Below, piece by piece: positions 12,771 to 22,247 of a DNA stretch of 64,000 bases. Origin of the DNA: Actinernus sp. WN-2022. Lineage: Eukaryota; Cnidaria; Anthozoa; Actiniaria; Actinernidae. The position numbers and the translations under genes were made by a program. Position 1 is the first letter of the stretch; each line of letters starts with the position of its first letter. Location of the stretch: NCBI GenBank assembly GCA_030867875.1, contig JAOWCC010000577.1, forward strand, positions 84,239,740-84,303,739, given 5' to 3'. The notes under the pieces are model-generated. The model had not been told where the DNA came from. It ran no database searches and saw only the letters and a program-made list of their open reading frames with translations.

Positions 12771-12985
12771 TCAACTTCAAACGTTTTAGCAGCCCATTTT
12801 GTGGTCGCTTTAATAGAGTACGAAGCCGATGCTAAATTATCTCGATATTTTTCTTTTAGTTTTGGGAAGCGACTTTTTCCCTCTTCTTCGATAGACCTTA
12901 ACACCTCATAATCGAACATATTATATTCCCAGTCTATGATATTATCTACGTTGTCCATATTAAACTCGAAAAAAACAATCACCAT
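12771..12985 (-). pseudogene. Possible Crypton N-terminal fragment
   Basis: A minus-strand open stretch contains SRFPKLKEKYRDNLASAS and a following Thr/Lys-rich helix ending TKWAAKTFE. This resembles the start of the SAM-like domain of Crypton/DUF3504 proteins. There is no catalytic part nearby. The match is weak and it may be a chance frame. Confidence 0.3.
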
Positions 12986-13442
12986 TTTTTGGGATTAATT
13001 CTCAGCGTGCATTTTAATGAAAATCAAGCACGCTGAGCATCCAATGAAATCGCGCGTTCTCTGGATGATACCATAATTTATATTATAAAGATGATTAGTT
13101 AGATCACAAATTATAGTACCACTAATGTTATTATGAACAAATGAATTAAACTACTATTATCAATTAGTGTTATACGATGAATTATACAGGTTGACTGTAA
13201 TATGTGGGAATGAAACAAAATATTATCCACGGGTATTTAGAAATGCATTGGAGGCTGGGTGAGAGTCAGAATTTAGAAAATGTCAATCCATGATCAATCA
13301 CCATTATTACACAATACTTATTTTCATTATTGATTTTATCTATAGTGCACTATGGGGATGTCTATAAATAATTCCACAAATAAGATAATGATCGGGAGGC
13401 CGTGGATCCGAGTCCTACTCACGACACATACCTCTCTGTCAC
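12986..13442. other. AT-rich flank left of the Maverick
   Basis: No gene seen. A small perfect hairpin with 10-bp arms (CTCAGCGTGC/GCACGCTGAG) lies at about 13,001-13,036. The last nine bases, 13,434-13,442 (CTCTGTCAC), are repeated immediately right of the Maverick at 29,172-29,180 and form its candidate target-site duplication. Confidence 0.5.
13434..13442. repeat. Candidate target-site duplication, left copy
   Basis: CTCTGTCAC abuts the left inverted repeat and is repeated at 29,172-29,180 just beyond the right one. Mavericks usually show 6-bp duplications, so nine matching bases could be a 6-bp duplication plus chance matches, or a different integration footprint. Confidence 0.6.
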
Positions 13443-13660
13443 TAGTATATGAATTGTTGCTTCTGGCCCGATTACAACAAAATACAACGAACACACTGTT
13501 GCATTTGTTGCATTTTATGACATCTCACCCTTCGGGTTCGTTATCATAAAATGCAACGAATGCAATAGTGTGTTCGTTGCATTTTGTTGTGATCGGGCCA
13601 GACAGCAACAATTTATCTTCTACTATAGTTCATTTGTTGTATTTTTAATTATTTATTAAA
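13443..13660 (+). repeat. Maverick left terminal inverted repeat, itself palindromic
   Basis: It matches the reverse complement of 28,955-29,171 with few mismatches. Within it, 13,453-13,520 is the inverted copy of about 13,544-13,613, around a short centre containing ACCCTTCGGGT, so each end can fold into a ~75-bp stem. Repeated TTGCATT/AATGCAA words and GGCCCGATTACAAC anchor the arms. Terminal repeats serve as integrase substrates and, in protein-primed replicons, as origins. Confidence 0.88.
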
Positions 13661-13910
13661 GCAATGTAATCATAATGTATTATATCAGGGCTAAGCATAT
13701 ATTAACATTTGTTCGAACATTTGGTTTATAGCGAAATTATTATATTCTAACACCCTATTAGAGGAGTGTTGCTACTAGGTATTATAACATATATTGTCAT
13801 AATCATTATTTACTACTATAGTCCATTCATCATATTTCTACACCATATTAGATCGAGGTATTACATTTCACCACCCTATTAGAGGAGTGTGGCTATAAGC
13901 TTATTACATC
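13661..13910. repeat. Subterminal direct repeats before the first gene
   Basis: The motif CACCCTATTAGAGGAGTGT occurs at about 13,750 and again at about 13,872, with a partial copy (CACCATATTAGA) near 13,841. The spacer is AT-rich. Such repeats lie between the terminal repeat and the polymerase region and could bind regulatory or replication proteins. Confidence 0.6.
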
Positions 13911-14132
13911 ATGGTTGATCATATACTAGCGTTTGTCCGAGTACGTGCTTTAAGGAATTATTTACATGGATGGAAGATGGATATTCCGGATGATAATCCT
14001 CTAGGAGCAGATCCAGCTGCTTTTCTTGCTGGTGTGCGTAAGCAAACTACCGAAAAGCTTAAGGAAGAGATTCAAGAACGTAATTCCTTAAAAGCTCAAT
14101 TAGCTAGGTTTAAACATAACTTTCGTACTTGA
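13911..14132 (+). CDS. Short ORF, probably the N-terminal piece of the DNA polymerase
   Basis: 73 residues ending in a charged helix rich in Lys, Glu and Gln. It has no recognisable domain by itself. Immediately downstream, in the next frame (open from about 14,104), the sequence continues as polymerase N-terminal-like protein. The helix followed by a short strand resembles the region in front of the exonuclease domain in Maverick polymerases. I therefore think it is the start of the polymerase, separated by one frameshift near 14,105. A separate small protein is the alternative. Confidence 0.45.
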   Translation: MVDHILAFVRVRALRNYLHGWKMDIPDDNPLGADPAAFLAGVRKQTTEKLKEEIQERNSLKAQLARFKHNFRT

Positions 14133-17100
14133 TAAACCTGATGGTTGTGTATATGAGACAGCCACCTTTTATAGCCTTCAATCTGTTTTGATCAACGACG
14201 ATGGGATCCGTAGTGTAATAGTAGAAGCACATGCTCAGATATACAACCAAATCGAGAAGTGGATCAGTCGAGGATCTAATTGGGTCGTAGATAGGGTCAA
14301 TAATCTATGGTTAAACACCGCTAGATATCAACCACTACGTGGAGGCTCATATTTACCACTACCATCAGAAATAGCTAATAAGAAAGCAGTGATCAATGTG
14401 AACAACAAAGACGACAATTGCTTACGTTGGTCATTACGCGCAGAAGCTCTTTCAACAGCAAGAAAAGCAGCAAAACTTCCAACAATAAAAAACCCTCAGG
14501 AGACATCGAAATATAAAGGAGATGATGGGTTTAACTTTGATGGTGTGGATGCGCCAACACCAATCTCACAAATAAAACGCGTAGAGAAGCAAAACAAAAT
14601 CTCGATTAATGTGTTTGGATGGAATTCGAAGGAAAAGCAAGTGATCATACACCACATTTCGAATGAGACTTTCTTAAAGCATGTTAATCTATTGCTAATA
14701 GAAGACCAAAGTAGTGGTAAGCAACACTATTGTTGGATCAAGAACTTTAATCGCCTCCTATTCGATCAAACAAAGAATCATAATAGGAAGTACTTTTGCG
14801 AGCGATGTCTACATGGATATTCCGATGAAGCTCTTCTTACGAAGCACATTCCAGAGTGTAATGGTATCAATGACAGAGCCATACGCATTGAAATGCCTAC
14901 CAATAATAACAACAAAGTCTCATTCCAGAATATCCACAAACAGCTTAAAGTACCCTATATTATCTATGCAGACCTTGAGGCATTAACCACTAAGATCGAA
15001 GGACCTGCCCAAGACCCAAAGAAGAGCAACACACTTAAAACAGAAGAACATATTCCCTGTGGATTTTGCTATATAGTTATACGTTCCGATGGTCATAGCG
15101 AACCACCAGTACTATATAGAGGCATGGATACTATCGAACGTTTTCTACGATGCATACAAGAGGAAGAGGTGAAGATCAAAGCCCAAAAGGCTAAACCACT
15201 ATGTATGTCATGGAAAAACTATAAGGTTTATAATAGCGCAACGATTTGTCATATCTGTCAGAAGCCCTTAATTGGTGATAAAGTACGTGATCATTGCCAC
15301 ATCACAGGCGATTTTCGAGGTGCCGCACACAAAACATGTAATCTAAAATTACGTCTATCACCTATAATTCCAGTTGTATTTCATAATTTACGTGGTTATG
15401 ATTGTCACTTATTGATGCAATCTATTTCTAAGACTAAAGGTAATATATCTTGCATACCAAATAATATGGAGAAATATATTTCATTCTCACTTGGTAACCT
15501 ACGATTCATTGATAGTATTCAATTCTTACCATCATCTCTTAGTAAGTTGGTATCAAGTGCAGCTGAAGACACATTCCAACAAATTGCAAAACACACACAC
15601 GATCAAGAGAAAACCAATCTATTAACTCGTAAAGGAGTGTATCCATATGAGTACATGGATTCATGGGATAGATTTGTAGAGACTTCTCTACCACCGAAAG
15701 ATGCATTCTATAGTTAACTAACTCTAGAGGACATATCCAACGAAGATTACGAACACGCAATAAAAGTTTGGAATGTATTTGATTGTAAGACATTGGGTGA
15801 TTACCATGACCTTTACCTACAAACTGACGTACTTCTTATAGCAGATGTGTTCGAGACCTTTCGCACAACATGTATGCAAAACTATGGTTTGGATCCTGCT
15901 CACTACTATACTAGTCCTGGTCTATCGTGGGATGCATTGTTAAAGAAGACAGGTGTGGAGCTTGAACTATTAACTGACTATGACATGCATTTATTCATTG
16001 AGAAAGGTCTACGTGGTGGTATATCTATGGTGTCTCAGCGTTATGCCAAAGCAAATAACCAAAGTATACCCGATTTTGATTATAATAAACCAAATAGTCA
16101 CATACTATATCTTGACGCTAATAATCTGTATGGTTATGCTATGAGTCAATATCTACCAATGGGAGGATTCGAGTGGTGTACACCAACGGAAGAACAAATC
16201 ATCGAACATGCAATTGATTCAGATAAAGGTTATATCCTTGAAGTCGATCTAGATTATCCTCGAGAACTTCACGATGCACATAACAGCTATCCACTAGCTC
16301 CAGAGAGAATGCAAGTCGATAAAACTTGGTTCTCAGAGTATCAAACCGATCTATTCGAGGAACTATATAAAGGTAATGGATCTTTGAAAGTGGAAAAACT
16401 CGTACCTAACTTATATAACAAAGAACGATATGTGCTACACTACCGCAACCTACAACTGTATCTATCTCTTGGTATGCGTTTGAAAAAGATCCACAGGGCA
16501 TTACGATTTGATCAATCCCCATGGATGGAACCATACATACGAATGAATACAGAGTTACGAAAACAAGCGAAGAGCACTTTCGAGCAGGATCTATACAAAC
16601 TGATGAACAATAGCGTATTTGGTAAGACAATGGAGAATCTACGTAAGCGTGTAGATATCCAATTAGTGCGTGCCTCACAAGGAATAAAACTACAACGTCT
16701 ATTGAATAAACCTAGTTATGCTCATTCGACGATCTTTGACGATAATCTAGCAGCAGTACATAACTACAAAAGCAAACTACTTCTTAACCGTCCAGTATAC
16801 GTTGGAATGTCAATTCTAGATCTATCAAAGCATCTGATGTATGACTTCTACTACAATGAGATCAAGAAGCAATATGGACAACTCTGTAATCTACTTTATA
16901 CCGATACCGATAGCCTACTACTACACATTAAAACTGAATATATCTATACAGACATGGCAACTCATAAACATCTATATGATACTAGTAACTACAGCAAAGA
17001 CCATCCGCTATATAGTATCGACAACAAGAAAGTACTTGGTAAAATGAAAGACGAATGTGAAGGTATTCCCATAGTCGAATATGTCGGACTACGATCAAAG

Positions 17101-17511
17101 CTCTATTCTATATTGAACGTAGATGGTGGTGAGATTAGGAAAGCCAAAGCAACCAAGAAGGCAGTTGTGAAGCATCGTATTCGTCATGAACAATATAAAG
17201 ATTGCTTACTAGATAAGAAAGTATTCCGCCATGGCATGCATATGCTTCGAAGCGAAGGTCACAGGATGTATGGTATGCATATGAATAAAGTATCTCTATC
17301 ACCATTCGATAGTAAGAGATGGATTTCAGCAAACGGAATAGATACAATAGCCTACGGTCATGGATACGTTTTTCCAGAGGATGAAGAAGTAGCCGATTTT
17401 ATTAGCAATATAATATCGAACGCAATCGATACACTATCCTACAATCGTAAAAACGTCATTACAGAGGATGAAGATATAGACGACTTTATTCGTGACTTGC
17501 TTCTATCTTAG
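14104..17511 (+). pseudogene. Protein-primed family B DNA polymerase, interrupted
   Basis: Two open pieces in one frame, 14,104-15,717 and 15,718-17,511, are separated by a single TAA at 15,715-15,717. The first carries the 3'-5' exonuclease: motif I YADLEAL near 14,971, motif II FHNLRGYD near 15,385, motif III YEYMD near 15,646. Just before motif II is a CxxC...DHCH...GAAHKTCN cluster (about 15,250-15,345) like endonuclease VII zinc motifs. The second carries polymerase motif A (DANNLYGYAMS near 16,113), motif B (KLMNNSVFGKT near 16,600), motif C (YTDTDS at 16,897-16,914) and LRSKLYS. It would replicate the element from a terminal protein. The stop, and a likely frameshift upstream, suggest this copy is inactive unless the stop is read through. 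Confidence 0.92.
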
Positions 17512-18537
17512 AATACCTTTTGGTGGTAGTTCTGTATCTGGTGGTATCACTTGTATCTCTTCACGAACGAACCCTCGCTTTGGTGCATCTTTTCCTAAAT
17601 AGTATAGAACAGGTTGATTTGATGATACCACACTTCGAGAAATATAATATGTCTGTAAACTCCATACAGGATCAGTCGCTCGTTTAGTTCCACCTTCCAA
17701 TTCTCCAGATGCATAGAGATATCGAACTAAAACATCAAATGGTAGTCGCTTTTCTTTCAATCCAATAATTCTAGAATATGTAGGAGTCTTTATGTTTACT
17801 TGTTGTGCCTCTATAGAATTTGAAGGCTCTTTACCAGTAAGTCGAGTAACTTCATTGTTCATAGCCTTGATAACATCAGGAAGCCTCAATACCCATTCTC
17901 TACTACGTGCATTCGATCCTTCAGATGTAAGTACCATCTCTTTTGCATATTGATATCCAAACAATCTTTCAGCTATCGTTCTATTTGCTCGTTCGACGAA
18001 GCTTTGCGCTCTATGATTACCAGCCTCGCCTCGTTGAACTTTCGTACCATGTAGTTCTAGCGTTTCAGACATACGCCCCATGAATTCTCTACCAGGGTCT
18101 ACTTGCAACGTCTTTGGCCATTCGAGTGGACTACGCTTGTAGATTCGTTCGAATGCCGCAGCAACTTCGCCGCTATCTTTAGATGCTAAAGGTTCGGCTT
18201 CTTTGTATCGAGAAGCTACATCGATTACTACTAAAGCGTACTTGTATAGCTTTCGTCCACGCCCAGGTCGATCGTGTGGTAAGAATATCAAATCAGCTTG
18301 GTGGACTTCATTTGGTTTCGATACGGTCCAATGCGGACGTGGAATGTGTTTTGGTGGTGGTAGATATACTTGCCATATAGATTGCTTTTCCAACCAACTC
18401 TTAGCTACGTCTTCCGATGCTTTCGCTGCTACCGATAGCTTGTCAATTGCAGCGTGACCTTTCCAGTAGCCCATAGGACCATAGAAGATACTCGCAAGTT
18501 TAGCATCCATTATACGTCTATGCATTCTAGCCTTCAA
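17503..18537 (-). CDS. Retroviral-type (rve) DDE integrase
   Basis: A 344-residue intact protein with an RNase H-fold integrase core. The catalytic triad is visible as D82 (ADLIFLPHD), D147 (LQVDPGREF) and E182 (VERANR), with the 34-residue gap before Glu typical of retroviral, Ty3 and Maverick integrases. The segment before residue 75 is helical without a clear HHCC finger. The C-terminal ~80 residues (TPTYSRIIGLKEKRLPFDV...) probably form a small DNA-binding domain. It would insert the element through the terminal repeats. The gene runs towards the polymerase; the two coding ends overlap by nine bases, a compact viral-style arrangement. Confidence 0.93.
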   Translation of the reverse strand: MKARMHRRIMDAKLASIFYGPMGYWKGHAAIDKLSVAAKASEDVAKSWLEKQSIWQVYLPPPKHIPRPHWTVSKPNEVHQADLIFLPHDRPGRGRKLYKYALVVIDVASRYKEAEPLASKDSGEVAAAFERIYKRSPLEWPKTLQVDPGREFMGRMSETLELHGTKVQRGEAGNHRAQSFVERANRTIAERLFGYQYAKEMVLTSEGSNARSREWVLRLPDVIKAMNNEVTRLTGKEPSNSIEAQQVNIKTPTYSRIIGLKEKRLPFDVLVRYLYASGELEGGTKRATDPVWSLQTYYISRSVVSSNQPVLYYLGKDAPKRGFVREEIQVIPPDTELPPKGILR

Positions 18538-18540
18538 CAG

Positions 18541-18590
18541 ATGAAAAAAAAAAAAAGAATAAGAACCTATCCAACCAGTCCTTATTCCTT
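18541..18590 (-). terminator. Terminator-like hairpin followed by a T run
   Basis: On the minus strand, GAATAAGGAC, an 11-base loop and GTTCTTATTC form a stem of about nine pairs, followed at once by a run of about 12 T. It lies downstream of the small-protein/capsid cluster (ending at 18,854) and just upstream of the integrase start at 18,537. The shape is that of an intrinsic terminator or of a viral hairpin 3'-end signal. Function is inferred. Confidence 0.45.
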
Positions 18591-18850
18591 TCTTTCTTCT
18601 TTTTTTCTTTTCTTTTTTCTTTTTTTCTTTCTTAGTAGTGACCTAGTAGTATCTAGTTGCCTACTAGTTGCCTACTAGCAGCACCTAGTACGTTTCTAGT
18701 AGCACCTAGTACGTTTCTAGTACGTATCTAGTTGCCTACTAGTTGCCTACTAGTTGCCTACTAGTCGCATACTAGTTGCCTACTAGTTGCCTACTAGCAG
18801 CACCTAGTACGTTTCTAGTACGTATCTAGTTGCCTACTAGTTGCTAGTAG
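18590..18850. repeat. CT-rich tract and CTAG-rich minisatellite
   Basis: A C/T-rich tract (about 18,590-18,633) is followed by degenerate tandem units made of CTAGTTGCCTA and CTAGTACGTTT (about 18,636-18,850). It fills the gap between the structural gene cluster and the integrase. Every unit contains the palindrome CTAG. It could be a protein-binding array or replication-associated region, or simple slippage DNA. Confidence 0.7.
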
Positions 18851-18853
18851 CAT

Positions 18854-19279
18854 CTATAGCCATCTACTAATAGCGTATCCAGCGCCTAGCATTCCACCAC
18901 CGACGTAGAGCAATTCACCAGTCTTCTGATTGTTTGAGGGTCGGTAGTAGTCAGATAAGCGGGGTTCTTTCATTCCTTTGAGCCGCCTAAGCGCCTTACG
19001 TAACTTATCGGATTGCACGAAGGCTTTGTTGGTGTCTCTTTGAACGTTGTATGCGTCGCGTTCAAGACCTTCCTGGTTTTGTGCAAAGTCGTATAATCTT
19101 TGCCGTTCGATTCTATACGCTGTCATTTCAGATTCTCGTTTTTCAATGGCTCTATCGTGTCTCTCTCGTTCTGTATCTATATCACCCTTTCCAATCATTC
19201 TAGCTAGTATACCACCACCAGTAAATGCCGTCGCATTCAAAACGGCGCCGAAAACTGTCATAGCGATTGCTGCCGCCAT
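18854..19279 (-). CDS. Maverick small membrane protein, two terminal hydrophobic segments
   Basis: 141 residues. Residues 2-27 are hydrophobic (MAAAIAMTVFGAVLNATAF), about 35-100 form a strongly charged helical stretch rich in Arg/Glu/Lys, and the last ~20 (GELLYVGGGMLGAGYAISRW) are hydrophobic again, after a KEPRLSDYYRPS segment. I recall proteins of this shape, with SDFYxPS before a C-terminal membrane segment, in cnidarian Maverick-like loci, but no function is known to me. Its ATG overlaps the stop of the next gene upstream (TAATG), indicating co-transcription. A membrane or virion-associated role is a guess. Confidence 0.75.
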   Translation of the reverse strand: MAAAIAMTVFGAVLNATAFTGGGILARMIGKGDIDTERERHDRAIEKRESEMTAYRIERQRLYDFAQNQEGLERDAYNVQRDTNKAFVQSDKLRKALRRLKGMKEPRLSDYYRPSNNQKTGELLYVGGGMLGAGYAISRWL

Positions 19280-19488
19280 TACGGTATGATCTTTTGTTTC
19301 TCGAGATACTGCTTCGCGTACAAGCTACCAACTATCACGGCAGTCCACTTTGCGTAATTTACTAGGGAAGAAGAAGGATCGCTAAGCATAGATTCCTTGG
19401 TAGTCTTCTTTACGATCCACCCAATACCAGCGGCGAGTCCTACAATTATAGAAGCGTCGGTTGCTGTCTTCATCAATTCTTTATCCAT
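19279..19488 (-). CDS. Small predicted membrane protein, 69 aa
   Basis: A short hydrophobic protein with two likely membrane-spanning stretches (about residues 12-26, SIIVGLAAGIGWIV, and 45-57, KWTAVIVGSLYA), ending in a basic tail. It ends in a TAATG overlap with the following 141-aa gene. No family recognised. Tight packing within the minus-strand block that also holds the capsid and ATPase genes suggests a structural or assembly role. Size alone leaves some doubt, but the overlap and membrane pattern support it. Confidence 0.65.
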   Translation of the reverse strand: MDKELMKTATDASIIVGLAAGIGWIVKKTTKESMLSDPSSSLVNYAKWTAVIVGSLYAKQYLEKQKIIP

Positions 19489-19524
19489 CTTAACATATAT
19501 AGTATAGTCTCTAGTCTTTAAGTG

Positions 19525-19860
19525 TTACTCCATGTCTGGTACCGTTGGCTTTGTCGGAGCTGCAGGTCGTGTCGTGCTAATGGCAGCAACGCACTTATTG
19601 CCACCTACATACTTTTTGTATGCATAGTACGTGCCAACCAACGTAGCGCCTGTACCGATGACTGTGAGGATAGCCAGGTTTTCGAACCGACCTTTCTCTA
19701 CATCGACTTCGCTTTCGCGCGTCAACTCTCTCTTCTGAGCTTCTCTAGCGCGTTTGTTGCTTTCCGCTAGTGCCTTTCCGGCTGCAACGCGCTTTGGGTC
19801 TTTTACCTTAGTTGGTGCAGTCGTCGGAGGATTCGCAGTTATCTGGTCCGCTTCTTCCAT
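19525..19860 (-). CDS. Lys/Ala-rich single-pass membrane protein, 111 aa
   Basis: The N-terminal half is Pro/Thr- then Lys/Ala-rich (VKDPKRVAAGKALAESNKRA) and positively charged. One hydrophobic segment follows at about residues 62-82 (LAILTVIGTGATLVGTYYAY), then a Pro-rich tail. Similar KDPKRVxAGK...NK proteins occur, as I recall, beside capsid and ATPase genes of cnidarian Mavericks; function unknown. Its start lies 53 nt inside the end of the preceding 182-aa gene, in another frame. Confidence 0.7.
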   Translation of the reverse strand: MEEADQITANPPTTAPTKVKDPKRVAAGKALAESNKRAREAQKRELTRESEVDVEKGRFENLAILTVIGTGATLVGTYYAYKKYVGGNKCVAAISTTRPAAPTKPTVPDME

Positions 19861-20356
19861 CTTGATTCGGTATAGTAAGTACTAGCGAAGGTTCAACAGT
19901 TGTACCAGGAATGACTATATGACCAGATACGTGAAATAGGACGCTAGCTAGAGCTACTAAGCGACCTGCTTTAAGCGATAGTAGACCAGTCGCAGCACTG
20001 ATCTCGTTGCGGACTAGGGGGTCTTCTTGTAGATCCTTGATCAGTGCTTCTTGAGAATCTATTGGTACTAGGTAGGCAACTAGGCGGGTAGCTAGACGCG
20101 TCACGCCGTCGATTAAGCCTTTCGTTACTTGCTGAGCTAGGACGGCCTGGTACCTCCTATGCAACTTATCTACTTCTTTCTCAGGAAGTCTAGAGATGTC
20201 TCCTAGGGAGAAGTTCTTACCTAGGTATTCTTTCGTTACGCCTGTTGCGGCTAAGATCGAAAGTGATTCACGATTGTCTGATGTAACGTCTAGGTCGGTT
20301 GGTGGCGGGCCTGTTACGTCCTCGCCGAATATCTCAAGTATCTCTTTGTCAGTCAT
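19808..20356 (-). CDS. Unassigned Maverick structural-region protein, 182 aa
   Basis: Acidic N-terminus, a helical middle (about residues 55-100), and one hydrophobic stretch near residues 127-150 (LKAGRLVALASVLFHVSGHIVI), followed by a polar Asp/Ser-rich tail. No known domain. Its start sits inside the last codons of the ATPase gene (8-nt overlap) and its end overlaps the following gene by 53 nt, so it belongs to the same compact transcription unit. It could be a minor virion or membrane component. Confidence 0.7.
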   Translation of the reverse strand: MTDKEILEIFGEDVTGPPPTDLDVTSDNRESLSILAATGVTKEYLGKNFSLGDISRLPEKEVDKLHRRYQAVLAQQVTKGLIDGVTRLATRLVAYLVPIDSQEALIKDLQEDPLVRNEISAATGLLSLKAGRLVALASVLFHVSGHIVIPGTTVEPSLVLTIPNQDGRSGPDNCESSDDCTN

Positions 20357-20972
20357 AGTATGTTGTAGGTGCGGGTAGCTCTAACATGACCTCGAAAGGA
20401 TGGCGTAGACAGAAACACATGCGAGCGAACTTATAGGATCCAAGCATCGTTCGTAACTCTTTGCATTCTTGCGAGCCGCCTCCGTAGTCATCAAATATCC
20501 TTTTGCTATCTACGGCCGATGCGGTATGAAATGCAACTACGATAGCTACGTTCTCACGGAAAGGTTTGCATATACTTGTTAATTGTTGGGACAGCACCCA
20601 AATAGAAAGCCCTATGTGCCGTGCAGAAAATGCTAAGTCTACTAGCTTTTCAGTTCGTTTCTTGACGTCCTTCGATGCGACGCAATCATCGAGAATCAAT
20701 AGAGTATTGGTACCTGACCAAAAGGTCGCGCAAATACTTAACGTAGCATCGATGGCATCCTGCGGTGGTGATATGACGAAGAAACGAGGATCTCGATTTG
20801 CGAATCCGCGATAGGTCTTGTTGTGGGCATACGTAGGACAAATCAGTACTATGTAATCGAACTTACCACGAAATGATCCACGAAGTTGTTCTATGAGAAA
20901 CGCAGTCTTCCCACAATTCGTTGGACCGACTATGAGTGCGTTGAACGGCACGTGCTCTACGAGAGAATCCAT
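20349..20972 (-). CDS. A32/FtsK-HerA-type genome-packaging ATPase
   Basis: 207 residues with a P-loop GPTNCGKT (Walker A, residues 16-23), LLILDD (Walker B, about 91-96) and a downstream LSQQ (about 127-130), the pattern of FtsK/HerA-superfamily packaging ATPases of Mavericks, virophages and large DNA viruses. It would pump element DNA into a preformed capsid. Length fits the small Maverick versions. It starts in a TGATG overlap with the stop of the capsid gene upstream and its last codons overlap the start of the 182-aa gene, so it is translated from the same polycistron-like block. No damage seen. Confidence 0.92.
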   Translation of the reverse strand: MDSLVEHVPFNALIVGPTNCGKTAFLIEQLRGSFRGKFDYIVLICPTYAHNKTYRGFANRDPRFFVISPPQDAIDATLSICATFWSGTNTLLILDDCVASKDVKKRTEKLVDLAFSARHIGLSIWVLSQQLTSICKPFRENVAIVVAFHTASAVDSKRIFDDYGGGSQECKELRTMLGSYKFARMCFCLRHPFEVMLELPAPTTYYD

Positions 20973-22246
20973 CAGTATGTTATACTATACAGAGATCTGT
21001 TCAATATCATGAGCTGAGCATCTGCGAGAACGTAGATGTGCATGTTCACGTTTCCACTTCCTCCTGCAGTTCTATGTATGCGAATGTCGATATCTTTTCC
21101 ACCGCCAGTTTGTGCCAAGCCATCACCATGAACGGTGGAATCTTTTGCTGTGCGACAATCGACTAGGATAGCGAATCTACTTTCGTAAAACTTCTTTGGA
21201 GTCATGGAAGTATCGGATGTACCAAACCACCCTTTCGCAGCCTCCCAGAAATCTGGGGGAAGCATACCGCTTGGAAAGAATCTGTTGGGAATTCCGTTGA
21301 CATCTACTTCTACCTTCAAAATATTGGGATTCGAAAACGCTTCGCTATCTCGCGTACCAGCAGTGTGTGGATCTACAAATAGTAGAAGTAGTCCAACGAA
21401 TGATCGTCGTGGAACGTTGACGTTCTGAGATATCAAAGCATCGGAAGCTTTAGCGATCTTTACTGTCTTGAAGCGAATGGCGTGGTCGTATAGGAATGCA
21501 GTACCACCTATTTCGTATTTGTGAAGTACACTACTAGCCAGCGTTTCATCCTTGATTGCTTCGTATTCTAGTTGGATGTTGGTAAGTTTGTACGTACCTA
21601 TTTTCGTAGCATCCGATCCAACTACGACATCAATGGCATGCGCTAGAGTCAACTCAAACGAAATAGTATATTCTAGAGCATGTGTATATAGAACTCCCTG
21701 TTGCGTCATAATGTCGACATCCAACGGAATCCTATATTTGGAACCATACGCAGCTAGGAGCGCGTTTTCTCCAGCATCCGAAGTACCTGCATCGCCCGCT
21801 TTCGATCGTAGCTTATTCGTGTTCTCTGATTGGATACCTTGTTGCACTCTCGATTCTCTCTCCTGCGTAGATAGGTATACATCGGAATACGTTTGTAGGA
21901 GGTCTGACCTGGCGAGGTCTTCTACTATTTCAGCTCCCATCTTACAGACTCTATGTATGACCAAGCATCGTCCAACGTTCGAAACTACTCTGTTATTCAC
22001 ATGTCCACCAGATAATACGAGGTCGCCCAATAGCGCTAAGCTACCAGGTACTAGTACTATGCCTTCTCCTAGCGTTGGAACATCTACGTATAGAGTCTCA
22101 CCTGGATTGGCAGATGATGGAGTGAAAGTTTTCCTATACAAGGTTCGTTGAGCTTTGAGTGCATGAGGCTCTCTTTGCGCCTTCTTAGGAATCAACTTTG
22201 ACGATATCATGTTGAATGTATCTAGATATATGGGTATGTTTAACAT
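20972..22246 (-). CDS. Major capsid protein candidate (double jelly-roll type)
   Basis: 424 residues from the outermost ATG, or 412 from an internal Met at 22,210. The protein is rich in predicted strands with long loops and has phrases I associate with cnidarian Maverick capsid proteins: YVDVPTLGEGIVLVPGSL, LTNIQLEYEAI and SFVGLLLLFVDPHTAGT. It sits directly upstream of the packaging ATPase (TGATG overlap), the usual capsid-ATPase neighbourhood. Hexons of this fold form the icosahedral shell. The fold cannot be proven from sequence here. The outer 12 residues lie in a palindrome shared with the divergent gene, so I favour the internal start. Confidence 0.75.
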   Translation of the reverse strand: MLNIPIYLDTFNMISSKLIPKKAQREPHALKAQRTLYRKTFTPSSANPGETLYVDVPTLGEGIVLVPGSLALLGDLVLSGGHVNNRVVSNVGRCLVIHRVCKMGAEIVEDLARSDLLQTYSDVYLSTQERESRVQQGIQSENTNKLRSKAGDAGTSDAGENALLAAYGSKYRIPLDVDIMTQQGVLYTHALEYTISFELTLAHAIDVVVGSDATKIGTYKLTNIQLEYEAIKDETLASSVLHKYEIGGTAFLYDHAIRFKTVKIAKASDALISQNVNVPRRSFVGLLLLFVDPHTAGTRDSEAFSNPNILKVEVDVNGIPNRFFPSGMLPPDFWEAAKGWFGTSDTSMTPKKFYESRFAILVDCRTAKDSTVHGDGLAQTGGGKDIDIRIHRTAGGSGNVNMHIYVLADAQLMILNRSLYSITY

Positions 22247-22247
22247 G
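22208..22247. promoter_or_regulatory. Palindromic bidirectional promoter candidate
   Basis: The 40 bp between and over the divergent starts form an imperfect palindrome: CATGTTGAATGTATC on the left mirrors GGTATGTTTAACATG on the right, around TATCTAGATA. As a result the first dozen residues read in both directions look alike. The AT-rich centre could carry TATA-type signals for both genes. Confidence 0.45.

Noticed and set aside
13911..14132. Terminal protein gene
   Set aside because: Too short and without any recognisable priming motif; continuity with the polymerase in the next frame is the better explanation.
21552..22151. 199-residue plus-strand frame
   Set aside because: Antisense shadow of the capsid candidate; the minus strand is the coherent coding frame.
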